Origin: Vibrio syngnathi | Lineage (GTDB): Bacteria > Pseudomonadota > Gammaproteobacteria > Enterobacterales > Vibrionaceae | DNA: 64,000 nt | Assembly: GCF_002119525.1 (NCBI RefSeq) | Contig: NZ_CP017916.1 | Location: 1,302,001-1,366,000, forward strand | Reading direction: 5' to 3' | In this document: positions 23,301-28,143 of the stretch, in pieces | Layout of the letters: every line of letters begins with the position of its first letter | Numbering within the stretch: the stretch's first letter is position 1 | The notes under the pieces: generated by a model | Seen by the model: the letters and a program-made list of their open reading frames with translations, nothing else | The model's database searches: none | What the model was told of the DNA's origin: nothing | Program-made: the position numbers and the translations under genes

Positions 23301-23478
23301 CATTGATGCGAAGGTCGACGGGGATGATATTGAGCTTACGATTAACCCTGATGGCTTAGGCACGACAGAACAAGTGATTGTGGTTGAAGATCTTGCGCCT
23401 CAGCTGACGTTAAATGGCACCATGCCTTCTGATATTCTGGATGCGCTAGTACAGCAGAATGTTATGACTCACGGTTAA
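8353..23478 (+). CDS. Giant type I-secreted RTX adhesin (LapA/BapA-like)
   Basis: 5041 residues, acidic, almost cysteine-free, uninterrupted. Residues 1-90 form a retention module (GDVVVVKSDGAPRKVLVGD) as in LapA-type adhesins, followed at 122-125 by a TAAG di-alanine site like the one LapG cuts. Residues about 200-2700 are Ig-like repeats of the T1SS-143/DUF5801 kind, including five 275-residue units at 762-2136. Further varied Ig or cadherin-like domains follow, with two 118-residue VNDxPxA repeats near 4378-4610. Nonapeptide Ca-binding RTX repeats lie at about 4895-4936 and a type I secretion C-terminus ends the protein. It is predicted to be exported by an ABC/MFP/TolC system, held at the outer membrane by its N-terminus and released when a LapG-type protease cuts it. 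Neither exporter nor lapD/lapG is in this window. Confidence 0.93.
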   Translation: MDIEVSRQAAVVEAVSGDVVVVKSDGAPRKVLVGDIIRENEIVITANNAELVLGVANGEVLVGDNCVGCLEQELSWADAPIAGEVNFDLEQADDGAFAADDIAAIQAAILGGADPTEILEATAAGEGLGSANAGFVTIEYNNIQTQPSTFFETSGLAREEVDEPREEFRTITRSAGGQSISESLTEGSISGNTYPQSITTTETITAGSLALDPDSFVPDTLSLASLLSELNSDITSSGQVVTFTYDSVTNSIVGVQGSDEVLRIDIDATSVGNNIDISLTTTISQSIDHVPSIGGGQVSYTGDQINLAFDIQGEDSAGNPIASPINALVTLFDGANPSAESVNINNVETSSAPIEGTFSNIGSDKLQSAVFDARALEEFDGLLSDNQNTVARLSDDGTTITLSIQGRGEVVLTISLDTDGTYNFQQFKPIEEVSSDTLSFSLPITVTDFDQDVVTNTIKVDISDGDSPFIINVDGIDVDESGIVGGSQEGTAPVGGIGSITASVFESDIIDHYELEPTEFNTTGALVSNGAAVQLELVSQTNGVRTYEGYVEVNGSRTTVFDIKVDSPSLGNYEFTLYESLSHQGAEGELLTFVLPIYAVDADGDRSALSGGSNTPEAAEILISVKDDVVELIDNVVSVDEPTLAGDTVVSYNLFNFEGADGSTIQSLSYDGVEYKLDQNLLPDTAQTFPFTEGVATISLNGDFSFEVARDINHSSSETIVKQFSFLAEDADGDESFSTLDLSITDGQDPVINLVPPVTLSETNLGDGSSPSGNAVSATETITFTAGSDDVASFRIDPNLFNTNDTLKSNGLVVELKEDPQNSGTYIGFVNDGVNPDVPVFTISFSTSTLGEYTFTLLEALDHEDGLANNELNFELPVYAVDTDGDSSQISPLTMTIGDDVQIMKDGVLNIVEPTVADLAAGTVTTATIDVMPEQSADGATITQITYDNTVYTLDQSLTGEQLIPVSEGKLFVTLEGEIRFEPNRDLNHTSSEDIVKTIVVTSSDFDKDPVTSTVTLTITDGDIPIINTIPSVTLSESNLTDGSAASNVPVSQTETIQFTNQSDDVVKFRIDPAQFNTNDALKSGGLVVELKADPNTTGAYIGFVKDGANPEVPVFTISFSTSTVGEYTFTLLEALDHADGQANNELSFELPVLAVDRDGDDSLMSPLKVTVSDDVQGMQNQTLSITEPTVADLAAGVVTTGTVDVMPVQSADGATITQITYDNTVYTLNQSLAGEQLIQVAEGKLYVTLEGLVRFEPNRDLNHTNSEDIVKTIVVTSSDFDKDPVTSTVTLTITDGDIPIINTIPSVSLSESNLTDGSAASNAPVSQTDTIQFTNQSDDVVKFRIDPAQFNPNDTLKSNGLVVELKADPNTTGAYIGFVKDGANPEVPVFTISFSTSTVGEYTFTLLEALDHADGQAKNDLSFELPVYAVDRDGDDSLMSPLKVTVSDDVQGMQNQTLSITEPTVADLAAGVVTTGTVDVMPVQSADGATITQFVYDGQLRTLVQTDTGEQRFGFTEGTLVITLQGEVRFEPNRDLVHTNNEDIVKTIVVTSSDFDKDPVTSTVTLTITDGDIPTINTIPSVTLSESNLIDGSAASNAPVSQTETIQFTNQSDNVTSFRIEPSLFNPNDTLKSNGLVVEIKADPNTTGGYIGFVKDGANPEVPVFTISFSTSTVGEYTFTLLEALDHADGQAKNDLSFELPVFAVDRDGDDSLMSPLKVTVSDDVQGMQNQTLSITEPTVADLAAGVVTTGTVDVMPVQSADGATITQFVYDGQLRTLVQTDTGEQRFGFTEGTLVITLQGEVRFEPNRNLDHTNNEDIVKTIVVTSSDFDKDPVTSTITLTITDGDIPIINVIPSVTLSESNLTDGSAASNAPVSQTETIQFTNQSDNVTSFRIEPNQFNTNGLLKSNGLVVELKADPNTTGAYIGFVKDGANPEVPVFTISFSTSTVGEYTFTLLEALDHADGQAKNDLSFELPVYAVDRDGDDSLMSPLKVTVSDDVQGMQNQTLSITEPTVADLAAGTVSTGTVDVMPNQSADGATITKFVYDNQAEKALVQTNTGEQQFIVDEGVLYITLEGDVRFEPNRNLNHSGGDIVKTITVTSEDKDGDEVTSTVTLTISDGAPPVIDNIPPVALAEANLLDGTSPSITVTQTGTMTFTSGSDDVNHFRIDTAQFNTTGDLKSDGLVVKLKEDPLNSDNYIGFVENGGVQTDIFTITFDSLVLGQYTFTLLEELDHLPVQGNNVQIFILPVIAVDQDNTDSVIKPLTVTITDDVPVITDTTVASTFVVDEDDLGSVVAQATGSFVTTEGADQVEAYELRNISDLEDALTSGNEAISITEVTGAADTTTYQGATTSGTPIFTLALGNDGSYTFTLLGPLNHATTPNNLTIPFDVVAVDGDGDDSNQYQLPIQVIDDVPEMTPPTGETVVDEDDLSGIGSDQSEDTIINGLFTVDEGADGVVKYELVDEDLVLSGLTSDGESLEWLAVSQNGTTFTYVAQTATSNEAVFEIVFDTSDNSYQFELFKPLKHPDGANENAIDLDFSIVAEDFDQDQSNAIDLKITVTDDIPLVTTQSITRVEGQGYRGSIVDMFADATDVGADGAVLSKIEAFDGSGIVFRSGNSGSYSSDFDLISGTQEVRVYEQINGAVDPRELGRLKINSNGEIEFRANNYLEHVGDEINFSINVTAKDGDSDTSSTPLDITITDRNSSKIALTVTTFEDAGRDSTIPYAAGDAPIFENIQDNQSGLPNAPAQVALQVNLNDRDNSESIGQLIIKNSNHRGTFYYFEGGEYHKLTPETNGQILFGPPQMQQSYALNPSEVRQTIATIENLYFVPDQNYGSDSNGVEIRYQLEIDNGGTLDHKVNSSFKIEIEAVADIATWDDGNSTYQYQVNEDEDNVTLQLNAESQDNTQTETITYELKVIKGDGKFELLDKDGNVLTLTADGVYKIAAEDINTTVVNPIDNFSGQIEFKATALTEETLNPYKDTDNGGANDKTEARSVEQNIIIDVTADADAGKFSVNRIQINEDNIDDPDYIGPLANKDAFTLDEVISMTGSVDTDGSEELFVRISNITEGAVLYFVGTNTAVPIVSGTNYHEIAYSDLANVEVVPTKHSNVDFTFDVTGVVKDTANLSTNPQQVDVEILGTKTVNVEVKGVADTPYGGTNGTDWTAITDGTASGVQTTIQESQNGDSFALLDFTVLSGERKPASGTTPLPDDGSESITVILSGIPDGVIIEDGDGTVIDLNFVGYETGPGGSPDLSKPIYEANITEAGTTSGIRIRPVDSSTENIHIQGKVVVTENDGHTLSFDQEIRVLVEPIIDTSATYNNVTNGNEDTAINIDWHPEGVDYIDSDEHFTSIKISGIPPGVTPTVNGDVTVVNDGAGTLTITPKDANQTPEQFTQIALANNFIQMTPPTDSSVDFTLTTEVDVEERDHEYVDSSNPGEGIATATVTGTINVVVRPVVETHDDIDNKLIVDDVAGTGSLGAVSADPLTGVLKFTTNSDNPSATDEFVIRYQESDGSSAIEEVDQLVIQLTNNDTNSTPLSDDVLNQLLVIGAFYEGDGRWVVTNEDLFSISAPNGLVFPSGSNGVNGLNDINMDIFSTVIDRGDGVEVEASAAARRDGQVTLTFPQVVSGSTQVAADIAMTPNSVVDAIEDTQLDLGSALNSLVTFSGEDASKDLVTIIIDDSVTISSGGIFPITLGGSSEVDFVNGKYVFETTVEQGVPTDFSGLLLNLPADYSGDFRLPLTIVTKDTLSGDEKTLVTEVVIKVAPDAETDPTIEVNVIGSLDDAFNPVDNDGQAGQDPVGYEDTYIQLDFNSTISDQVSGDEGGQEAFTSITLTLDDPSIGAFYDNTGTSLGTSVTYNQAEIAAGALDNVLFRAIENYPTGNDINQVQVNVSGTVTDTATYNDSASPVGTATDSDTFNTSVRFDIVPVVDDVLVSGPGSDPDVIEITGNEDQLISLSGTGPVSIALTDLDGSEQFVSIKFTDVPDGFQMRVDAGSAYTVKNNGGGEWSVQLPQASGLSFDLSEISILPPKNFSGTAEFGVEVFTQESLLGVPTAAANLPSFKLHVVPVGDDVDTNPTDSVTGNEGQNIDIEINATILDKELSATGSGTYTENAPETLRVEVAGVPQDASIYYPDGTTLGSYDSATQLWTLNVPAQSLDKIVFNSGEHNSDTGNALGINGPLQITVRSVDTDADNTEYLGTPTSFDVDLVIDPINDQPTFVNVTNLETTEDSNGVAINNFSIYDIDANFDNPDAPYVLTLKVDQTLPGAQGEFVLPSSQSNGVTFVLQADGSLVMTGKEADINAALTNGEVTFKPDPDQNYLNQSGLVTINATIDDGGNNGLIDAGDPNTAQTNQTTFTIKVTEVNDAPIAANIDLGSIPEDGQIVIVEGDLITASSDNENHNLTVTDLNLTQNQGQGQLQRFENIAGVDDNSINGPFWVFTAADDYNGDVKFNYSIIDDGTTNGVNDFKTDSAEISLIVTEVNDQPVATDIDLGTMLEEGQLIIKAEDLIAATTDPEGHAITVTKVEIDQGQGQIQKFENLGGADDNSINGPYWVFTAADDYNGDVTFTYTVEDNGTTNGSNDFLTDTAEISVVVQGVNDTPVVNGDNVTDFIDEESGQLLSGINVSDPDYVDSFSNDLMTVTLTVDYGTLNVSLPAVTTVMVNGNNTGSVILVGTLNDLNALIDTPTSPAGVYLDASLSPTNSIGLEVIAKDSGNPSGIVIETTPVVYDIAVTPVANAPTLSIDTASNYVRNITANQSVSASGVPLVGIIAALTDITEELTLRISDVPVGAQITSDVGSVTDVGGGVWIATADAIDTVKVVGLSETPGSYTLKVEAVSEELDNSDTATSASIDLNLNIVSNGVDIDLATETDDVQLLAGAGNIDLTAGSGNDRLEGGSGDDTLVGGDGNDTLIGGGGSDILTGGDGMDSFVWFNIEDGVEDTITDFSLSEGDQLDLREVLPELKSASPDITTLLQHIDAKVDGDDIELTINPDGLGTTEQVIVVEDLAPQLTLNGTMPSDILDALVQQNVMTHG
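8716..8727 (+). other. LapG-like cleavage motif TAAG in the adhesin
   Basis: Codons 122-125 encode Thr-Ala-Ala-Gly in the context LEATAAGEGLG, right after the retention module and a short helix. Periplasmic LapG-type cysteine proteases cut LapA-family adhesins between two alanines of a (T/P)AAG motif. The location matches; cleavage is inferred. Confidence 0.7.
10636..14760 (+). repeat. Five tandem 825-bp units in the adhesin gene
   Basis: The landmark encoding SE(S/T)NL starts at 10636, 11461, 12286, 13111 and 13936, and a diverged form starts at 14761. Each step is exactly 825 bp (275 residues). A second landmark encoding LLEALDH keeps the same 825-bp step (10921 to 11746). Units 2-5 are nearly identical over long blocks, and units 1 and 6 are more diverged edges. 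Each unit appears to be two Ig-like T1SS-143 type modules. Confidence 0.95.
21484..22191 (+). repeat. Two tandem 354-bp cadherin-like units
   Basis: The IDLG landmarks at 21484 and 21838 are 354 bp (118 residues) apart. Both units contain DDNSINGP(F/Y)WVFTAAD followed by DYNGDV and DDGTTNG or DNGTTNG. They resemble tandem-95/VCBS or cadherin-like modules found near the C-terminal end of large RTX adhesins. Confidence 0.85.
23035..23160 (+). repeat. RTX calcium-binding nonapeptide repeats
   Basis: Consecutive GGxGxDxLx nonapeptides (GSGNDRLEGG, GSGDDTLVGG, DGNDTLIGG, GGSDILTGG) immediately before the C-terminal secretion domain. Such repeats bind Ca2+ and fold the protein after export. Confidence 0.92.
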
Positions 23479-23529
23479 CGCTCAATTGATAAGCACTAGT
23501 GATTAGAAGTGAATAACTAAACCATAACG

Positions 23530-23560
23530 AAATAGGCCAGCAATGCTGGCCTATTTTTTT
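23530..23560 (+). terminator. Terminator of the adhesin gene
   Basis: AATAGGCCAGC and GCTGGCCTATT form a near-perfect stem followed by a run of T, about 55 bases after the adhesin stop. Confidence 0.88.
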
Positions 23561-23593
23561 GTCACGATTTATTGATTGAGCCTGGATTAACCA

Positions 23594-23630
23594 AGAAAAA
23601 GCCCATGTTATTGAATAACATGGGCTTCAT
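23594..23630 (-). terminator. Terminator of the first SLC5 symporter
   Basis: GCCCATGTTAT (23601-23611) pairs with ATAACATGGGC (23615-23625). On the minus strand it is followed by TTTTTCTT, and it lies directly after the symporter stop at 23657. Confidence 0.85.
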
Positions 23631-23656
23631 TATTGGTTTTAACTTGTTAGTCGGGC

Positions 23657-25411
23657 CTACTTAGCAACTGACTCGTTGGTCATCTTCGCTGTAGCTCTTG
23701 ATGCGTTGATTAATAGTATACCTACTGTCAAAACGATTGTGCCACACAGCACGAACATTGAGCGACCAAACATGTCGTTTGGAATCAATGCCATCAATAG
23801 AACACCAAGGCCTGCAACTGAAATCAATTTACCAAGCATACTGCGTTGTTTCATATCTAACTGTTGCTGCTCTGCACCTTCTGAGATAACAGGTGTATTC
23901 CAGTTTTCAAACAGCTTTTCAACTTCCGCTTCGCGCTCTGGCGTACGGCCTTTATAGAGCAGCATTGTTAGCAAGAAGAAACCACCGGTAAAGATAACAT
24001 GGGCAGCAAGACTGAGACCTACTTTTAAGTCACCCCACTCACGTGCTGTTAATGCTTGATCTAGGTTAAACCAGTTTTCAATATCTTCTGCTTGTAATGA
24101 AATACCAAAGATATAAGAAACAACACCACCAACAACTAATGTTGCCCAGCCAGACCAGTCTGGAGTCTTGCGAATCCACATACCCAGCAAGATTGGAATT
24201 AGCATTGGGAAACCAATTAATGCGCCGATATTAAGTACAATATCAAACAGACTTAGGTGACGCAGTGAGTTGATGTATAAGCCAAGGCCTATAATGACCA
24301 AGCCCATAAAAATTGTCATTGCCTTACTTACTATAACCAACTCTTTCTGCGAAGCATTTGGGCGAACAAACGGGTTATAGAAGTTAACAACAAAAATACC
24401 TGCATTACGGTTAAGGCCAGAGTCCATTGAAGACATGGTCGCAGCGAACATTGCAGACATCAATAGCCCAACCATACCAGCTGGCATCACATTTTCCACA
24501 AACGCAAGGTAAGCAGCATCTGCGCCAACACTGTAGTCACTTACAAAATCTGGCATAAATGCAGAAACGTACCAAGAAGGAAGGAACCAAATTAGCGGGC
24601 CAACAATTGCTAGAACTGTTGCTAAGCCTGCAGCTTTACGTGCGTTTTCGCTGTCTTTAGCACACAGGTAACGGTAAGCATTAATACCATTGTTCATTAC
24701 ACCGAACTGTTTAATAAGAATGAAAACAATCCATAGAATGAAGATACTCATGTAGTTGAGATTGTTACCAACCCAAAAGTCACCAGTAAAGTTTGTAACA
24801 ATGTTCGATACACCACCACCGTGGAAGTATGCTGCCACAGCACAGGTAATGGTTACTGCCATTATAACTAACATCTGCATAAAGTCAGACGCAACAACCG
24901 CCCATGAACCACCAGTTACCGACATGATCACTAGTACAACACCAGTGAAGACAATCGTCACCTCCATTGGAATGTTGAATACGGCAGATACAAAAATTGC
25001 GATACCGTTTAAGGCAACACCCGCAGAGATCAAGCTATCTGGCATACCAGCCCAAGTGTAGAACTGTTCTGAACTTCTACCAAAACGCTGACGAATAGCT
25101 TCGATTGCTGTAACAACACGAAGCTGCCTAAACTTAGGCGCGAAGTAAACGTAGTTTAAGAAATAACCAAATGCATTGGCCAAGAATAGGATTACAACGA
25201 CGAAACCGTCGGTGAATGCGCGTCCTGCGGCACCTGTAAACGTCCATGCTGAAAATTGTGTCATGAAGGCAGTTGCACCTACCATCCACCACAACATTTT
25301 GCCGCCCCCTCTGAAGTAATCGCTGGTAGAGGTAGTGAACTTACGGAACATCCAACCAATCGCGATTAAAAAGAAGAAGTAGGCGAGAACAACAAAAGTA
25401 TCAATAGTCAT
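23657..25411 (-). CDS. SLC5 family sodium:solute symporter (alginate oligouronide/DEH uptake)
   Basis: 584 residues, largely hydrophobic, with the roughly 13-14 spans of the SSS/SLC5 family. Family features are visible: DYFRGGGKMLWWMVGATAF near residues 30-50, ATMSSMDSGLNRNAGIFV in the middle, and a last span before a short C-tail. It is an inner-membrane Na+-coupled importer. It is paralogous to the symporter at 43540-45312, and both flank the alginate genes, so the likely cargo is unsaturated mono- or oligouronates (compare Toa-type transporters of Vibrio alginate loci). That assignment comes from context. A perfect TTGTACTACAA palindrome lies 63 bases upstream of the start. Confidence 0.88.
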   Translation of the reverse strand: MTIDTFVVLAYFFFLIAIGWMFRKFTTSTSDYFRGGGKMLWWMVGATAFMTQFSAWTFTGAAGRAFTDGFVVVILFLANAFGYFLNYVYFAPKFRQLRVVTAIEAIRQRFGRSSEQFYTWAGMPDSLISAGVALNGIAIFVSAVFNIPMEVTIVFTGVVLVIMSVTGGSWAVVASDFMQMLVIMAVTITCAVAAYFHGGGVSNIVTNFTGDFWVGNNLNYMSIFILWIVFILIKQFGVMNNGINAYRYLCAKDSENARKAAGLATVLAIVGPLIWFLPSWYVSAFMPDFVSDYSVGADAAYLAFVENVMPAGMVGLLMSAMFAATMSSMDSGLNRNAGIFVVNFYNPFVRPNASQKELVIVSKAMTIFMGLVIIGLGLYINSLRHLSLFDIVLNIGALIGFPMLIPILLGMWIRKTPDWSGWATLVVGGVVSYIFGISLQAEDIENWFNLDQALTAREWGDLKVGLSLAAHVIFTGGFFLLTMLLYKGRTPEREAEVEKLFENWNTPVISEGAEQQQLDMKQRSMLGKLISVAGLGVLLMALIPNDMFGRSMFVLCGTIVLTVGILLINASRATAKMTNESVAK

Positions 25412-25473
25412 CTTTTCAGCCTTTTAAGTTTCATAATTAACTGACACCTAGATTACTTCTTCTGTATGCTTAT

Positions 25474-25484
25474 TTGTACTACAA
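25474..25484. promoter_or_regulatory. Alginate-regulon palindrome before the first symporter
   Basis: TTGTACTACAA is a perfect palindrome around the central base, 63 bases from the symporter start. It fits the GT-N3-AC core of FadR-subfamily GntR operators and recurs elsewhere in the island. Confidence 0.6.
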
Positions 25485-25624
25485 TATGTCTTTATCGTGA
25501 TCTGAGGCGCATGTTTATTTCATCATAGATGGCACTTGAAGCCGTTTAAGAGCTTAATTTTTTGCAATTATTTCAAATTTCATCGTTGTCGTTGGATAAA
25601 TACTTGAAAGTAAGTATTTAAAAT

Positions 25625-25638
25625 AATAATACAAATAT
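25625..25638. promoter_or_regulatory. Secondary half-palindrome AATAATACAAATAT
   Basis: This 14-mer is identical to one upstream of kdgM (42282-42295). Its TAATACAA half matches the island palindrome while the other half is degraded. It may be a weaker site for the same regulator or a site for its paralogue. Confidence 0.4.
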
Positions 25639-25746
25639 CCGTGTGGTTATAGGGATTAGTTGAGCGAGTGTGTTGATTGAGAAGCGACAAAACTCCAATA
25701 AGTATGGTTAAAAATAAAATAGGTGTGTCCACTTTATATCACGTAA

Positions 25747-25775
25747 TAAAAAAGCGAGCACAGAGCTCGCTTTCG
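25747..25775 (-). terminator. Terminator of the kdgF-kdgK-eda operon
   Basis: GCGAGC-N5-GCTCGC stem; on the minus strand TTTTTT follows, about 35 bases past the eda stop. It separates this operon from the symporter gene. Confidence 0.85.
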
Positions 25776-25808
25776 TCGTTGAACAAGTGTCAGCCGGTTA
25801 ACGCGAAC

Positions 25809-26435
25809 CTATCTATTGACTAGCTCGACAGCGTCACGAACAAGCTTGCCTAGTTCGTCCCACTTACCTTCGTCGATAAGGTTAGTTGGAACCATCCAAG
25901 TACCGCCACACGCAAGAACAGAAGGGATCGATAGATATTCATCTACATTCTTCAAGCTTACGCCGCCAGTAGGCATAAATTTAACAGGGTAAACTGCTGT
26001 TAGTGCTTTAAGCATACCAGTACCGCCAGACGGCTCAGCAGGGAAGAACTTCAATGTGCGAAGGCCCATTTCCATTGCTTGTTCAACTAGGCTTGGGTTG
26101 TTAACACCCGGTACAATAGCTACGCCTTTATCGATACAGTATTGAACAGTACGTGGGTTAAAACCTGGGCTTACGATGAAATCAACACCAGCTTCGATAG
26201 ATGCGTCAACTTGCTCGTTACTCAGTACAGTACCTGAACCGATTAACATGTCTGGGAATTCTTTACGCATGATACGAATCGCTTCGATTGCACATTCTGT
26301 ACGCAGTGTGATTTCTGCACATGGCATGCCGTTTTCAACCAGTGCTTTGCCTAGGGGGATGGCATCTTCAGCACGGTTGATAGCGATTACAGGGATTACT
26401 TTTAGGTTTGCTAGTTGTTCATTTAATGTAGTCAT
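25809..26435 (-). CDS. eda: KDPG aldolase
   Basis: 208-residue class I aldolase splitting 2-keto-3-deoxy-6-phosphogluconate into pyruvate and glyceraldehyde-3-phosphate, the last step of alginate catabolism here. The general-acid Glu lies in CAEITLRT (about residues 38-45) and the Schiff-base Lys in TLKFFPAEPSGG (about residue 130). GSGTVL and FIVSPGFNP are also typical. It is the last gene of the kdgF-kdgK-eda operon, 73 bases after kdgK. Confidence 0.95.
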   Translation of the reverse strand: MTTLNEQLANLKVIPVIAINRAEDAIPLGKALVENGMPCAEITLRTECAIEAIRIMRKEFPDMLIGSGTVLSNEQVDASIEAGVDFIVSPGFNPRTVQYCIDKGVAIVPGVNNPSLVEQAMEMGLRTLKFFPAEPSGGTGMLKALTAVYPVKFMPTGGVSLKNVDEYLSIPSVLACGGTWMVPTNLIDEGKWDELGKLVRDAVELVNR

Positions 26436-26508
26436 GAATTCTTTCTCACGTTAATAATGGGTCTGCTTTCAACTAAGCAAACCCTTGATTAATAGTTAAA
26501 GTGCGTAA

Positions 26509-27441
26509 TTATAGAGACAAATCAGGCGTCGCATCTACAGGAATGATAGCACCTGGATGCTGAATCACGGTCCCTGCCACAATGTGGCCTGCTAATGCTG
26601 CGTCACGCGCATTGCCACCGCTCAAGCGTTTAGCTAAGAAGCCTGCACTGAACGAGTCGCCAGCGGCTGTTGTATCAACAATGTTGTCTACTGGGTTTGG
26701 TGCAACGTACTGAGCACTTTGGCTTTCAACCACTAGGCAGTCTTTCGCGCCACGCTTAATGATGATCTCTTTCACACCGGACTCAGACGTACGTGCAATA
26801 CACTGTTCAATGCTTTCGTCACCGTACAGCTCTTGCTCGTCATCGAACGTCAGTAGCGCTGTGTCGGTGTACTTAAGCATCTTCAAGTACCAAGAAATCG
26901 CTTCTTGTTGGCTTTCCCAAAGTTTTGGACGAAAGTTATTGTCGAAGAATACTTGGCCGCCTTGAGCTTTGAATTTGTCTAAGAAGCTGAATAGCTGTGC
27001 GCGTCCGTTCTCCGTCAAGATAGCAAGCGTAATACCACTTAGGTAAACCGCGTCAAAAGAAAATAGTTTATCAAGTAGAGCAGGCGTGTCTTGCTGGTCA
27101 AACATGAATTTTGCTGCAGCATCATTACGCCAGTAGTGGAAACTGCGTTCACCAGTTTCATCGGTCTCGATGTAGTAAAGCCCTGGTTGTTTGTGATCAA
27201 GCTGAGCAATTAAGCTAGTGTCGATACCTTCCGCTTGCCACTTTTCTAACATGTCGGTACTGAATGGGTCAGTGCCTAGTGCTGTTACGTAGCTCGTGTT
27301 GATATCTTGCTCTTTTGTTAAGCGAGACAAGTAAAGTGCTGTATTCAGTGTATCGCCACCAAAACTCTGCTGAAGCCCGTCTTGTTTCTGTTGTAGCTCA
27401 ACCATGCACTCGCCAATGACCGCGATGTTTAATGATTTCAT
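26509..27441 (-). CDS. kdgK: 2-keto-3-deoxygluconate kinase
   Basis: 310-residue PfkB/ribokinase-family sugar kinase that phosphorylates KDG to KDPG with ATP. The N-terminal GECMVEL and FGGDTLNTALYLSR and the C-terminal signature DTTAAGDSFSAGFLA with the catalytic Asp are clear. The start ATG lies 34 bases after kdgF in the same operon. Product and substrate follow from the neighbours kdgF and eda. Confidence 0.93.
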   Translation of the reverse strand: MKSLNIAVIGECMVELQQKQDGLQQSFGGDTLNTALYLSRLTKEQDINTSYVTALGTDPFSTDMLEKWQAEGIDTSLIAQLDHKQPGLYYIETDETGERSFHYWRNDAAAKFMFDQQDTPALLDKLFSFDAVYLSGITLAILTENGRAQLFSFLDKFKAQGGQVFFDNNFRPKLWESQQEAISWYLKMLKYTDTALLTFDDEQELYGDESIEQCIARTSESGVKEIIIKRGAKDCLVVESQSAQYVAPNPVDNIVDTTAAGDSFSAGFLAKRLSGGNARDAALAGHIVAGTVIQHPGAIIPVDATPDLSL

Positions 27442-27475
27442 ATGCTTACCTTAGCAACTGAGGTTGCGCTAGTTA

Positions 27476-27811
27476 TTATTTTAGGAAATCTTCACGCGCA
27501 GGATTGAAGATATCAAGAAGGATGCTGTCTTGCTCTAGAGCAACGGCGCCGTGCATCATGTGTTTACGCGCGAAGTAAGCATCGCCTTCTTTAAGCACTT
27601 TCTTTTCTCCTTCGATTTCAGCTTCGAAGCTACCACGAACAACATAACCGATTTGGTCGTGAATTTCGTGAGTATGAGGATGGCCAATTGCGCCCTTATC
27701 AAAGCATAGGTGTACAGCCATAAGATCGTCAGTGTACGCGACGATTTTACGCTTGATACCACCGCCCAATTCTTCCCATGGGTTTTCATCTAGAATAAAG
27801 AAAGAGTTCAT
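27476..27811 (-). CDS. kdgF: KdgF, unsaturated-uronate cupin
   Basis: 111-residue single-domain cupin. KdgF speeds opening of the 4,5-unsaturated monouronate released by pectate or alginate lyases into its linear keto form (DEH). The metal-binding histidines are visible in GHPHTHEIHDQIGYV and the second cupin motif in EGDAYFARKHMMHGA. It is the first gene of an operon with kdgK and eda, divergent from the PL17 lyases, with a perfect TTGTAATACAA palindrome 73 bases upstream. Confidence 0.93.
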   Translation of the reverse strand: MNSFFILDENPWEELGGGIKRKIVAYTDDLMAVHLCFDKGAIGHPHTHEIHDQIGYVVRGSFEAEIEGEKKVLKEGDAYFARKHMMHGAVALEQDSILLDIFNPAREDFLK

Positions 27812-27883
27812 TGTGTATCTCCTAATCTGTTTAAATCTTTTAAGTGTTACTTAACTGTGTTCATCATAAGGGAATGAAGTTAA

Positions 27884-27894
27884 TTGTAATACAA
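27884..27894. promoter_or_regulatory. Alginate-regulon palindrome before kdgF
   Basis: Perfect TTGTAATACAA, extended to ATTGTAATACAAT, 73 bases upstream of kdgF in the divergent kdgF/PL17 spacer. It has the same form as the sites before both symporters. Confidence 0.62.
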
Positions 27895-28065
27895 TATATC
27901 TAGTGTTGTGTGATATTGATCAAGCGATACTTTATATAGCGCAAATAAATCAACAACTTAATAAATGCCTGATATTTGGTGTTATCTATTTATATCAATA
28001 GCTTATGCGGGTTTGTGTGATTCTGCTCATCATTTTGCGACGAATAGGTACAATTAAAGCTAATA

Positions 28066-28076
28066 TTGTATTACTT
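28066..28076. promoter_or_regulatory. Alginate-regulon palindrome before the PL17 operon
   Basis: TTGTATTACTT matches 9 of 11 positions of the island palindrome and sits 68 bases upstream of the first PL17 start, the same spacing as in the other operons. Confidence 0.5.
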
Positions 28077-28143
28077 TATATGGAGTTTGAAAATTTAATC
28101 AAAGTTTAAACCGATAAACTCTTTATTGAGGGTGACAAAGAAT